Source of the DNA: Sesamum alatum
Taxonomy: Eukaryota > Streptophyta > Magnoliopsida > Lamiales > Pedaliaceae
Length of the DNA stretch: 64,000 nucleotides
Direction: 5' to 3'
NCBI GenBank assembly: GCA_034509735.1
Contig: JACGWO010000005.1
Coordinates: 29,108,479-29,172,478, forward strand
Shown here: positions 36,546 to 48,090 of the stretch, piece by piece
Layout of the letters: every line of letters starts with the position of its first letter
How positions within the stretch are numbered: position 1 is the stretch's first letter
The notes under the pieces: model-generated
Seen by the model: the letters and a program-made list of their open reading frames with translations, nothing else
Database searches by the model: none
What the model was told of the DNA's origin: nothing
Position numbers and translations under genes: made by a program

Positions 36546-38799
36546 TGCAAGCCGGAAGTATACTATAAAAAAAAAAATGCGAAAATTTGAAGGAATGATA
36601 GGCGGAGTGACAGAAAGCTCAAAGGCGAACAATTAGATCACCTGAATTCTAAAGCGTCCATTCCCTTTAAATTCAAATCAATTTTTCATGAGGAAATATG
36701 TTGAAAGAGGAAATAAATGGCAATGAGAGCCCATTATCATAATTATTTTCTTGGTAGTAATAGGCAACATTATAATCCGTTTTGGATGCAAATATGTGTT
36801 ACTGAAGGAGGTTTTGGTTTGCGGGTGTCTTTTTCAACATTCGGGATTAAAGCATAAACAAAACTGAAATTTTTTGTTACTCTCACCGACCTCACAGTTT
36901 CTATCCGATATACCATGATAAATTCTGTTGGTGAAAAGTGTTGGTGCCATGAAAGTTGGGGATATGTGCCTGCGCACAAGAAGTTTGTGTCGAACCGGTA
37001 TAGCAACTTTACATTTCTTATATGGATAAGCGGACGGGGCGAATCAAGTTTGGGGGTGAAGGTGTCGGATCGCATTGAGCCAGAGGTGTTGGATGTGTGT
37101 GCAATTTTCAGACAGAAAGTAAAAAAAGAATTTCTAATGTTGAATGGATGTTGGAGTGTGGGGATACAACATACTCGCATGGAGGTGGTTGATAAGAGGG
37201 AGTAGTGTTTGGGGTCATTATTCTGGTGCAGGTGAGAGGCTTGGTCTGTTTTGGATAAGTGAATGTTATGGATCCTATGGGCATTTTTAGGCTGTTGCTG
37301 TGATTGTTGGTGAGGAGTATGCCATTGGCAAAAGTTTAAGTGTGTTTTAAACTTTGTAAGCCAATGGATAACTATGTTCTTACTGTATCACAATTTTATA
37401 TGAGGTAATCGATGGGATGAGAGTGAAGGTTAAATGATAGGCGTGTGCATGTGAACGAGTCGATTGGATCGGGTGTGGGCATGTCGAAATCGATTAGAGC
37501 ATTCTACGCAAATAGGCGGATTGGGATTGCAGGGCGCGAACGGTTATGTTTTGTGAAACCAGAGTAGGGAACATAGTGGGTGGTGTCTGGAGAAAGACAA
37601 AAGGCGAGGGAGAGCGAAAATCCTCTACAGGATTGGGGAAACTGCGTCTGAAACAGTAACTTTGTTTGAGTTGTACCTACACATGGAGGGGCAATGTATT
37701 CGTCTGTCACCAGGCACGGTGAATATCTGTGCACATTTCAATTGATGGACATACTCTACTAATCTTTTCAACGGCGCTAACTAGTTCTGGCGACTGATGG
37801 CAGTGCATGAGTGGCCCACGTGTATGTCCTAGGGATCTGTGAGGACACCATTGCAAGATAGTTCGTAGCTTGAGCATACTTTGTTTGCCCTCCCATTCCT
37901 TGACGTTGGCATCGGCAGGGTATTCGAGAAGTGTCACCTGAGGGCGATTGGGTGGCTGCGTTGAAACTTGTGAGCGATGGTGGTGTTGTCACGATGAATG
38001 CTTGACAACTTTTGGCCGGCCGTGTCTTTATCGTGAAGATCTTGAGAAATGTTATATAAGAAATTCTTCTCTATGAGGCGTTATATAGATTTGTGTCTTT
38101 TTAAAAGTACTGCTGGGCAGGGGAATTTTCTCTGCATTAAGCCATTTCTGGCTTTTGTGAAGTAGGTATGAAGGTGGTTTGAATGCGAATAATGATTTTG
38201 TGTGTAGATGCTGCCATTGGCTAGATTCAAGATTGGGGAGGTTTATGTTTGACTTTATCGATGGAATTATAGGTGGACAGATAGTTCTTAACCAGCTCCG
38301 GTGGATGGTGACAGGGAGATGAGACTTTTATCGTGAAAGGCGTGATAGTTTTGGAGTTTTGGATTCAAAATTGTCGGTGGTTTCTGCCTGCTGGCTTAAA
38401 GATAATGCAATTAAATGGTCTAAATTGGCCCGCCATGAGTTCCCCCGCGCATTTGAATAGAATAGGGATTTAATGTTGTATAATGTGAATAGGTTTTTTG
38501 AAAGTTCTGCAGATTATATAGGCAGAGGTTTTAGATGATATATCCAGTTTTAAACCACACGAAGATGAGCAAACTTTACATATGGTTGAGTGGTCATGAA
38601 GGGTTCTTGAAAAATGTTCGACTAGTCGAGATGAACCATACGATAGATATTTTGACCGTGAGTTAAGGCATGCTGTCAACTTTATTGAGTGATCTAGAGA
38701 TACTTGAATTACGTCGCGACATCATTTGTTTGGAGTACCAACGAGTTGGTTTAATGGGTTGAAGGGCTAGGTTGAGAAATAAATTTTGTTTCTTCTTGG

Positions 38800-41700
38800 C
38801 TATTTAGTAAGAATATAATTTTGCCGATGGAACACTGAAAAGTTTCTTTTTGAACTTTTTCTTTTATTTTTCTAGGATATACGACACCGAAAATGCCAAC
38901 AACAAAAGATCGAAATTTGTGGGAGGTATATGCATACTAGCTGATGGTATAGAGATTCACTGGCAATATTGACCAAGGACACATTCAAAAAGCGAGGGAA
39001 TTAAGGACCAAGAACATATAGATACTTGCCAGATATAACAGTTTCAATGATACGTGAGGCGTGGTCCAGTGGTAAAGTTGACGAGTTATGTGCAATTTAG
39101 AAAAAAACAGCGGTTGTGCAGAGGAAGCAATTAGCCGGACTGGGGGCAAGGAGAACAAATGAAAACTTTTAATGCAAGTTGAAAAGGTTATAACCTTCCA
39201 CTTCGGTCGTGGCAGTCTAACCCAAGCTCATCCTCTCAGTAGAGATTTTGGCTTCCTTTAACGCAGATACTTCAGTTGGGTGCAATAACATCCGAAAGAA
39301 GGAAACGAAATTGTTGGGATTGAAAGGAGCCTTTGGTTAAATCAATGATTATAAGCACTTATTTGTCTTTTAAGTGTTTGTTAAGAAGCCGAAGAATTTG
39401 TAGCTAGCTTGTGCCAAAAATTGCTAGGACCAGTAGACCTGCGATTATAGTTCCTCCCCAAGTAGATGAGAACATGTAGAGACAAAGTTTCTTCTATCAA
39501 AATTGAAAGAAGGAAGCCAACGAGTAATGTGAAAATTCATTAATCTTATCATGGGTTGCTTTTGCACCATTACTGTCTGATACATTTGGACCTGGATCGA
39601 TAAAAAAGTAGAGATCTTTATATCGTAACCTTACGTTATTGCGTGCTTCAAAGGGGTGTTGATTCTTTTTGTAAGTCATGAATGCCACTTGTGGGCATGT
39701 AGAAAAACCAGCGCTGAAATATATATCTTAGTTTTATATTCTTTCTGATAGTTGAGGAAATAAGGCGCATGATAATGGTTGTGCATGGATTTGTTTACTG
39801 ATAGATGCCTTGAATAACGCTTATATTGCTGCTGGCTGACATATTAGAAGTTGAGACAGTAAAGTATCTCATGATTTTCGGAAGACGTCATGTTCACAGC
39901 ACATAGTTTGGATATTGAATTCTTGAAGCTATTGATTGAGCTTTCCATTTGTTGTAAATCAACTTTTAGGAATATGCTTGCGACGTGAAGAGATTGTTGC
40001 TCAAGTTCATATACAAAGTATTCAAATGTTTTGGATATGATGAGGTCTTCACCGCTGATGGAAGGAGAGACATAAACGCATCCCAGGTATGACCGGATGT
40101 TGCTCACAACAACTGTTCATTTGTTTACGAAGGAATTTTGAAGAATTTAGTAAGAACCAAGTTGAGATATATGGTTGCTCTCTATCGTTGAATTTGAGGA
40201 ATTTCTTCACAAGGTTAATTTTTACTATATGATGGGAAAGAAGTATACCAGGGTTATCCAGGGGAATTGATTTGTGGGTAAGAGCAAAGGAAATAGTTGA
40301 GGTTCTTGAGGCACCTTGTCAAAGTGCCCTAAGGATGGGTTTTGATGGTGAGAAGATGCGGGATTTATTACTATTCAGCTATCTATATGTTGCATGATGA
40401 ATAAAGCAAAGAGGCCAATTTAAGGGCATACTCCAATAATAATGTTGAGACAGTTCTAATGCCTTAGAGGGAAAAGAACAATGACAAATGGGATAAAAAT
40501 TTGCTACAGCTGAGCTTGTTGTTGTTGAGGCTGTCTTTGAGATCCAAGCTTGTTTTACTCTATGAGCATGTTGTATAGTGCGACAAAGAAAACAAAAGCA
40601 TCACACTGAGAAGAATAAATTTAAAAAAATGGTGGCCAGTTGCTTACGCTCAGAAAAATTTAACCTTCAGAGCTCTTGCAATATGTTGGTCGAAAGCCAA
40701 ATATATGTTACAGAGTTTGCAGTAAAGGCTGTGAATGATGCACGACCGTCGGTGTACACTCCCATAAGTTTTGATAATTTTTTGATATTTTGATACTTTA
40801 TTATTTTTTTTTTTCAAAAGCATTCTACACCATAAGATTTTATATCATTTTTTAAATACTCTTAAATCAATAATTTTTTCATTAGGGATTTGGTGGGAAA
40901 GTACAAATTTGGAGCAGAAATGTGGCTATGCAGAATACTTAGCAAACCTATGTTTCAGTCGCATACGTAAGATTGTGAACGAGAATTGGAGTTGCATTTG
41001 AATAGCTTGCTGCATAACGAAGAAAATGAAATGAGGTTTGGAAACCAAAATTAATATCTTCATTTAGTTTTGGTTATTTGTTATCCCTGCGTAGTGGAAA
41101 TTTGCTTCAAGGAATAAGGAACTCATTACACAAAGGCCCATATACCCTCAAGACATAAATGCATTTGAGGAGTGGCTTATTTGGTATTTACTACTGTGTG
41201 AAGAGAGAAGTCCGCAATGGCAATGCTTTGTCATCTTCGTCTTCTTCCAAGGTGGGGATTCGAGACAAAAATCAATAGTGAGCTTTGTCAACTTACTTCG
41301 TTTGATTAGAGTTTGCAGCTCTTTTAGATTTTTTTGTAATTTCTATTATGTTTCTTTTTAATCTGAGAGTTAAGAATAGTTCAACTTGTAGAATTTTATG
41401 TTTTTCTTATTTAGCATTTTGAGCCTTTCATCAGTGCGAATGTGAGAGCTATTATATTAAGATATAATTTCTTATATCAATGTTAACGTATGTTGAAATG
41501 TTTTTGTTTTGGACTATATTTGTCTTTTTTTTTAACAATAGTATATATAGTTAGAATTTAAAAGAACACATAAATCAAATTTTATATATGTAAACATTTT
41601 AGAAAATAAAAAGTTAGGGAATTTCAATAAAATAATATATTCACGAATTTTACCCGATTTATATTTTCAAAACAATACTTCAAATTGATTCACTCAACGA

Positions 41701-41800
41701 TATTATTTCCGCTTTGTTTCGTATCATACCGAATTAAAACCTGAATTATGAATTATTGTTTGAACCCCGAATAAATTTATTACGTTATTTGTCACTTAGA
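38800..41800. other. Unassigned low-copy segment between LINE pieces
   Basis: This 3-kb stretch has less extreme base composition than most intergenic DNA here and is not repeated elsewhere in the window. Short frames exist: 39497-39688 and 39844-40107 on the - strand, 40578-40793 on +. The 87-residue - strand frame has protein-like composition (KTFEYFVYELEQQSLHVA), and a + strand run near 41100-41290 reads DINAFEEWLIWYLLLCEERS. I recognise none of them and see no splice chain that links them. It may be a decayed gene or further transposon sequence. A box A-like word (GTGGTCCAGTGGTAAAG, 39062-39078) has no box B partner. Confidence 0.35.
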
Positions 41801-41809
41801 CTATCCAAC

Positions 41810-43465
41810 AGCATGTCAATCAACATTGGCAATAAGACGGTGGGTTTTGGCCGCGTGTGTTTGTGAAAACCAAAGTGGGGAGACTGTGGGGGGACTGGGA
41901 AAGACAAAAGGAAGAGGAAAATCATCTGCAACTGAACTGGTCTAAACAACTCGCTGAGTTGTACCTAACGTGGAGGGAATGATGCTGTCACTAGGGCACG
42001 TGAACGTCGTGTTGGCAATTGACGGACAATATCTGGCTGATCTTCAATGGGCATTAGATCTGGGCGATGCGGTAAGGCATAGGTGGTCCACGTGTATGCC
42101 TAGGGATCCGTGAGTACACATTGCAAAATAGTTGTACTGGACATACTTGTCGCCCTTCCATTCCTTGAGTTGGCGTCGCAGGCATTCGAGAAGTCACCTG
42201 AGGGTGGTGGCACGCTGGTTGAAACTTGTGAGGATGGTGGTGTACCTGTGCTTAAAACTTGGGGCATGTCTTCATCAACAAGATCTTAGAGAATGGTATA
42301 AGAATTCTTCTATGAGGCGTATTCAATTGACTGTCTTTTTAAAAGGACTTAGGAAGGGGAATTTTCTTGCATTACCAATTCTAGCTTTGTGAAGTAGATG
42401 AAGGGGTTGATGTGGGCATATGATTTTGCGTAGATCTGTTGTTATGGTAAGTTGAATTGGGGAGGTTGTGTCTGATTTACGAGATGGAATTTTTATGGGT
42501 GGACAATGTCTCCAGCGTGCAGTTTCACATGGATAGGGTGACAAGGAGGTGGGAATGTATCCGTTAAAAAGGGGTGAAAGTTCGGGGTGGTTTTGGAATC
42601 AGAACTGTGTTGAGTGGTTTTGCTGCCTTAAAGCGCAATAAATCATAGCTACTAAATATGCCTAATAGATTTGCATCTTGAAATAGGAATAGATTTTAAA
42701 GTTTATTGTGAAATGTGTGTTGAAAGTTTCTGACAGATTAAGGAAGGGGACGGGTTGTTGAGGATGGTAATCCAGTTTGACCACATATATGATCAAACTT
42801 ACATATTTGTTGTAGTCATGAAGGTTGTTGAAACATGTCGAACATGAGATACATATTTAAGTGAGTTAATCATATCTTCTCGATTTATTGAGTGATCTGA
42901 GAAGTATGTATTGAGTTAAACATGTAGCGACCACATAGTTTGGAGTACACAACGAGTTGTTGAGGTTGACCAATTATTTAGTTCGGTAATGACTTAATAT
43001 AACTTTGCTTCACCGGTTCTTTTCCTCGCTTGGTTGCAACCTTATTTCCTGTATGGGTTATCGTGGAGATTGAGTCAATATATGTATGAGTGAGATGTTG
43101 GTATTAGGTCGAGATTGTGGACCCATGACCCGTATACATCGATATTTGAAATAGAGTTTAAAGTCTCCAAATATACATTGGGATAAGTCAGATGAGAGAA
43201 AAGAGGGTGAGGAGAGAAAGAAAGAGGGAGGAGAGAGTGAGAGGAGAAAGAAAGAAAGAAAGGGGGAGAAAAGGGATAAGGAAAAGTGTGGGCTGAAAAA
43301 AAGAGGGAGAAGATGGAGAGCCTTAGTGAGAAAGATAGATGGAGGAGACATAGTGCATATATCGATACGTAATATTGATTTGGATGATTTGATTGACATT
43401 CATAAAATAGTGCCACTCCCTTTGGGGATATGGTTAAGTAACAACTATAATTACAGTGCATGGTT
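41810..43465 (-). mobile_element. LINE fragment C1 (ORF1 region plus 5' leader)
   Basis: Aligns by eye with 48775-50415 and with 37440-38800: CCATTCCTTGAGTTGGCGTC, GAGGATGGTGGTGT, GACTGTCTTTTTAAAA and GGAGTACACAACGAGTTG occur in the same order. The part from about 43060 matches the AG-rich leader found again at 44334 and 50010, and ends at GGTTGTGATCAAAG. It differs from its relatives mainly by small insertions and deletions. No usable reading frame is left. Confidence 0.65.
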
Positions 43466-44714
43466 GTGATCAAAGTGAATTTCTCATTGTGAATGGATGT
43501 GCGACGTGGGGAACATGCTGGCGTGGAGGTGGTATGTAAGGTGGTGTGTAGCTTGTTTGGTTTAGATTCTGGTGAAGTGAAGAGGTTGGTGTTGGGAAGG
43601 AATTTTTATCTATGACGTTTTTGGCGCTGTGATGTTGGTGAGGGTATGCCATCGCCAAAATTGTTAGTGTTGTAAACTGTAAGCAAGGTAACTGTGTTCT
43701 TACTGTAAGAAAATTTATAGGAGGTAATGGTGGATGATGAAGGAATAGAAGGGTGTGCATGGCAACAGTCACTATCGGGTTGCATGTCAATCAGCAATTA
43801 GGTAGTTGATTGGGAGGAAGTTTGTTTGGTTTACGATGGATTTTTATGAATGGACAATATTCCAACCAACCTCTATGTACAGTGGAAGGGAGATGGGATT
43901 TATCGTGAAAGGGTAAGTTGGTGTTGTGGAATCAAATTGTGGTGTTTTTCGTGTCTGGCGTAGACAAATACATGAGCTCTGAATGTTGTTGAAAGTTCCG
44001 CAGATTAATGGAAGAGGTTTAGATGTATCCAGTTCACAATAAATGAGCAAAGGTGCATATTTGAGTAGTCATGGGAGGTTGTTGAAAATGTCTGATTAGT
44101 CATGAACATAGATACATATTTGAGTGAGTTACTCTTTATTTATTGAATGATCTAGAGATGCTTGATTTAAGTTCGACCACATAGTTTGAAGTGCACAACG
44201 GTTATTGAGTTGAAGGGTCATTGTTAGTTCGATGGATAATTAATATAACTCTTCTCATCGTTCCTTTCTCGGTTGGTCGCGCATGCCTCATTTCTGTATG
44301 AAGAGATGAACATGAGATTGAAAAACAAGTATCGAGGAGATTGAGTCAAATATGTATGAGTGTATAGATGCTGGACATTAGATCAGATTTTTGGACATGT
44401 GACCCAATATACATCCATATTTGAAATAGAGTTTGAAGCCTTCCAAATGCATACTAGGATAAGTCAGAGGGAGAAGAGAGAGTGAGAGCAGAAAGAAAGA
44501 AAGAAAGAGGGAGAACAGGGATAAGGGAGAGTGAGAGCTGAAAGAAAGTGGGAGAATAGGGAGAAACTTAGTGAGAAAGAAAGATGGAGAAGAGGGAGTA
44601 CACATATCAGTATGTAATATGATTTGATGATTTGATTGACATCGTAAATAGTGCCAATCCTATTGAGAATATGGTTTAATACAACCAAAATAAAGTGCAT
44701 GGTTGTGATCAAAG
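43466..44714 (-). mobile_element. LINE fragment C2 with an internal deletion
   Basis: 43466-43800 matches 48467-48790 (TGAATTTCTCA-TGTGAATG, GTGCGACGTGGGGAACATGC). The match then jumps at about 43800 to 49410 (TTAGGTAGTTGATTGGGAGG), missing some 600 bases. It continues to the leader at 44334-44714. On the - strand ELDTSKPLP near 44025 marks the segment before the zinc knuckle. The sharp joins indicate deletion or recombination between LINE copies. Confidence 0.6.
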
Positions 44715-45250
44715 TGAATTTCTCAATGTGAATGAAAGTGCGACGTGGGGAACATGCTGGCGTGGAGGTGGTATGTAAGGTGGTGTAGCTTGTTTGGAGT
44801 TCAGATTCTAGTGTGAAGAGGTTGGTGTTGGGAAGGAATTTTGATCCATGGCGTTTTGGTTGTTGTGATGTTGGTAAGAGTATGCCATTGGCAAAAGTTA
44901 GTGTTGTAAACTATAAGCAAGGTAACTGTGTTCTTACTGTATCAAAATTTATAGGAGGTAATGATGGGCTAATGAAGGAATGAAAGGGTGTGCATGGCAA
45001 TGGTCACTATCGGGTGGCATGGCAACGGTCACTGTCGGTAGGTCCGGGTAAAAGGGTAGCTAACAAAGCCCAAATCGACTATGTTGCAGTAATTAACACA
45101 ATTTTTTGAAATATGTTTGTCTTTGCATGGAAAAATGACCACCTCTTTTTGTATTAGGGTGTAACAGATTATTAAAATCCCCAACAAACAATCCAATTTA
45201 TCGTTAGCGTGCAAATTGACAAAGTTTTTTAGAGAAGTCCATACATGATA
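44715..45250 (-). mobile_element. LINE fragment C3, joined out of order
   Basis: 44715-44995 repeats the 48467-48780 segment once more. At about 45030 it switches to the endonuclease-proximal segment (GGTCCGGGTAAAAGGGTAGC) that matches 36045-36270 and 47530-47755. At about 45250 it switches again to the LINE linker that matches 34692. Three joins within 600 bases point to repeated rearrangement or to mis-assembly between similar copies. Confidence 0.6.
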
Positions 45251-45309
45251 TTGGTAGTTAAGTCCTTAATACCTCGAATAAAGTTTATACGTCTTCTCTG
45301 ACTAACGTA

Positions 45310-46980
45310 TTTTTTTTCTTTTTTTTTTTCCCACAAAAACTAAATCAAACCCTTTTATTGCAAAGTCATACAAATGTACGGATAATTAAAAAGTACCATC
45401 AAATACACTGCTTTCGAGCTACTTTCTGATCATTACTGTAGACAAGTTAATTTTGCAGCCAATCAAATGATGACAAGTGGAAAATATATATTATTTATCA
45501 ATTATATTATATTTTTTATTTATAATTCAGAATTTACTAAATTAATTTTAAATATAAATTAGTTAATTTAATTGATATTTTAATATATATTTTGTCATCA
45601 AATCAACGGTCGACACGTGTCAAATTCAGGTGTTTCGGCCAATCAAATCAAGACAAATATTTCTTATATTATCTCTTTGAAAAATACAAAACTTAAAAAG
45701 ATAATATCAAATTGACCATCATGTCTTCCCAAATATTTTAAAGTGTTTACCTCTTTAAATTAAATAAAAAAATAATACAAAATAAGTGTTCAAGTTCACA
45801 CAACTCTACTCTTTGACAACTTATAAATGGGTCAGTGGAACTCATCCAAAACACACACATGCAATTGAAGATACAAGCAAGCTAGCATTCAAGAAGTCCC
45901 GAAATTCTCTCAAGCACAAATCAAGGAAGATCCACGGTGTTCGAGGCAAGATTCAAGGCGTTCGTCGCGAAAATCGTCCAAAGTCAGCATTTGATTCGAC
46001 AAGAAGTTCGAAGACCGACGAATTAACGTTATCAACAAAGAAGTCCACCTTGGGGAAGATCAAAGTCTCAAATCCACCAACAAATATCAAGTCAAATATC
46101 TTCAAGTTTGTAGCGTTTCATCCGGGAACAAGTCAACGACCAACGAATTAATGTTATTCAAAGTCAAAGTCAACGTCAAATGAGATCAAACGTCGAGTTT
46201 CACCTCTAAAGTTGCCGAAGTCAACGGTCACGTACTTGAAGAGAAGAATTAGAGGTTTTCAAGTAGAGATTTCACACCCACAATACTCAAATCAATTCAA
46301 AGAAATTTATTTGTACTATTTCCTTGTTCGATAAATTCAGGAACACGAAAATTTATTTACAATTACATTAGAGATTTAAGTGACCTAGATTTGATCGGCT
46401 TATTGGCTCTCTTCTTTCTGCTATCTCCATCCTCATCCTTGTTGCCTTCCTCGTCCTCATCCTCAACATAATCCATATCTTCATTTTCTTAAAATCGAGA
46501 CAGTACTATTGAGTTCAAATCATTTTCGTGTTTGACATTTTTAAGAGCATCGGTGCCGGTGTTCTTGCTCGCTTCATCTTTCGTTCTTCCCCACCGTGGC
46601 CCGAAGCCTAAGTAATAGTAGAATTCGTGTGGAAAAAAGGATGATAATGCCGACGCTCTCTTCGACCTGGAGCCTCGCCGAAGCTTGGGGAGTGATGACT
46701 TCTTTAGCTTCTTGGAATGATTCGAGCTGTTATAGTTCTTCAGTAGGGATAAATGATGCTCGCATAATGAACTTCCTTTCGCTGCTTAGGGTGGCCTTGC
46801 CAGCTCTTCCCGTCAGTCTTGCAGTAGGGGTCAACTGGCTCATTTTTCTCGGGCTACTCCACTTTGCCTGCGGTGGTCTTACCGCCGTAGTCTTTCCATC
46901 TGCTACTAGTATTGAATTCCCTCTGAAAAGCTAGAATGGTGTCGGATGAGCTCCATTTCCATCGAACTGGGAGAGTGGAA
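45310..46980 (-). pseudogene. WRC-domain retrocopy in LINE copy B, split by a solo LTR
   Basis: Without the 925-bp LTR and its 5-bp duplication, 741 bases remain, nearly the same as the 743 of copy A. On the - strand YCKTDGKSWQ lies near 46820 and CEHHLSLLKNYNSS near 46755. PHEFYYYLGFGPRWGR and an acidic ENEDMDYVEDEDEEGN run follow in neighbouring frames. This copy keeps more of the C-terminal SRKKRANKPIKSRSLKSL before the LTR break, so it looks closer to the parent gene than copy A. The A-rich tail is at 45310-45335. Frameshifts and stops make it non-functional. Confidence 0.7.
45437..46361. mobile_element. Solo LTR of 925 bp with ATTAC target duplication
   Basis: The segment starts TGTAGACAAG and ends ATTTATTTACA, with the TG...CA termini of LTRs. 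ATTAC is present on both sides (45432-45436 and 46362-46366). The same site in LINE copy A, near 34885, is uninterrupted, so the empty site is visible. A TATA box (TATAAAT, 45822-45828) lies inside, suggesting that the LTR reads on +. No internal retrotransposon region or second LTR is present, so recombination between two LTRs probably removed the rest. A 121-codon frame at 45786-46151 lies wholly in the LTR and is not a gene. Confidence 0.85.
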
Positions 46981-47209
46981 GACTAGCGTAAGCATGGAAG
47001 AATTTAGAATATAGGTTACCTTGATTAAACCAATTCACCTTAGCTCTTTGCTTTCAATATTCATCCTTGTGTTTGAAAAGATTAATAAGAGTTTGGTTTG
47101 TCAGGTAAATATGTTGGAGCAGTGTGTCTGATTATTGGGGCTGCAATAACTTATTAAGAGTCTCTAATTTAAATTATTCTTGATTTAAATGAGTGTCAAT
47201 GTTTTTATA

Positions 47210-48090
47210 AACTATTTTTTTCGTCTAAGAGCTAACTTAGTAAACACACGACAAATATCATTAAAGCGGCAGCTAGGAGCATTATTATCAAACTGACTCC
47301 AATCTTGGTTAACCAGATGGATAAAACCCATATGTAAAGTCCATGAATTCTCAAACTTAAAAGTTTTGGTTCTAGGAGCTGGGAGTGGATTCGTGTCAAC
47401 TAGAATATGGGAGTGATCTGAGAACATGCTAGAAAGATGTGTAACTACAGTGCGTGGGAAAATACTATACCAGGTTTGATTCGCTAGATATTTATCCAGT
47501 CGTTCACAAATAAATGATTTTCCAACTTTACAGTTGGTCCAGGTAAATGGGTAGCCAACCAAACCCTAATCGACTAAGTTGCAGTAATTTACACAATTTC
47601 TGAAATATGTTGCCTTTGCATGGAAAAATGACCACTTCTTTTTTGTTTTGTTTTTTTTATTAGTGCGTAACAGATTATTAAAATCCCCAAGAAACAATCC
47701 AATTATCGTTAGCATGCAAATCGGCAAGTTTTGTAGAGAAGTCCATACCTGATGTTGGAGATGTACTTGTGGACACATCGTGAACGGCGATTCCGGACTA
47801 GGGAACTCCACAACCATATGAACAAGCCTGGCTGAAGTATTGATCTACCTGATCATGACCTGGGCAGCTCTCTAGAGCACTTAGATACCCCATGCAAAGC
47901 TTGAAAAGGAAAGCACAATGAAGTTTGTGTAAGGCAGACGCTGAATGATACACTGAGCCCATTCTTGATACAAGCGAGTATACATAAAAAAGAAATGCAA
48001 ATTTGAGGATGATAGCGTGACAGAAGGTCCAAAGCGACAATGAGGAATTCTAAGTGTCCCTTTCCCTTAAAATTCCAAGTCAAATGTTTC
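47210..48090 (-). pseudogene. LINE endonuclease remnant, copy B
   Basis: On the - strand the start resembles MK.LTWNFKGKG (near 48085), the typical beginning of plant LINE endonucleases. It is followed by a segment with HPQICISFL, then GYPFTWTNCKVGKSFICERLDKYL (positions about 47560-47490) and VVTHLSSMFSDHSHILVDTN. The last is the catalytic SDH segment. Its order and spacing match an EEP endonuclease. Several frame changes occur between the first and last parts, so it is inactive. Confidence 0.75.

Larger units (their letters stand above)
33560..38800 (-). mobile_element. Degenerate LINE (L1-type non-LTR retrotransposon), copy A
   Basis: Read on the - strand from 38800 leftwards come an ORF1-like part (near 38500-38680), a linker, an endonuclease remnant (about 36545-35800), a ribonucleoprotein-like linker word TKFFHAYAS (about 35500) and reverse transcriptase remnants (34690-33560). 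This is the usual order of plant L1-type LINEs. Every part is broken by stops and frameshifts. The 3' end beyond the palm motif is missing; a fold-back element lies there. A WRC-gene retrocopy sits inside it at 34749-35491. Pieces of the same LINE recur at 41810-50600. Boundaries at 38800 are set by loss of similarity to the other copies. Confidence 0.75.

Noticed and set aside
33560..38800. An intact, mobile LINE
   Set aside because: The catalytic box reads FCND rather than FADD, stops and frameshifts are frequent, and the 3' end is missing.
39060..39180. tRNA/SINE box A-like word GTGGTCCAGTGGTAAAG
   Set aside because: No box B follows at the expected distance and no cloverleaf forms.
43058..43473. 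- strand frames of 113-132 codons rich in Ser, Phe and Leu
   Set aside because: They come from the AG-rich (CT-rich on -) LINE leader; such purine tracts give long open frames without coding meaning. The same applies at 44378-44712.
45786..46151. 121-codon + strand frame
   Set aside because: It lies entirely within the solo LTR, has a Lys/Ser/Thr-rich sequence without domain, and begins just before the LTR TATA box.
46596..46934. + strand frame of 112 codons (and the related one at 35232-35459) as a gene
   Set aside because: Both run antisense to the WRC retrocopies; the similarity between them is explained by the duplicated retrocopy, not by selection on the + strand frame.
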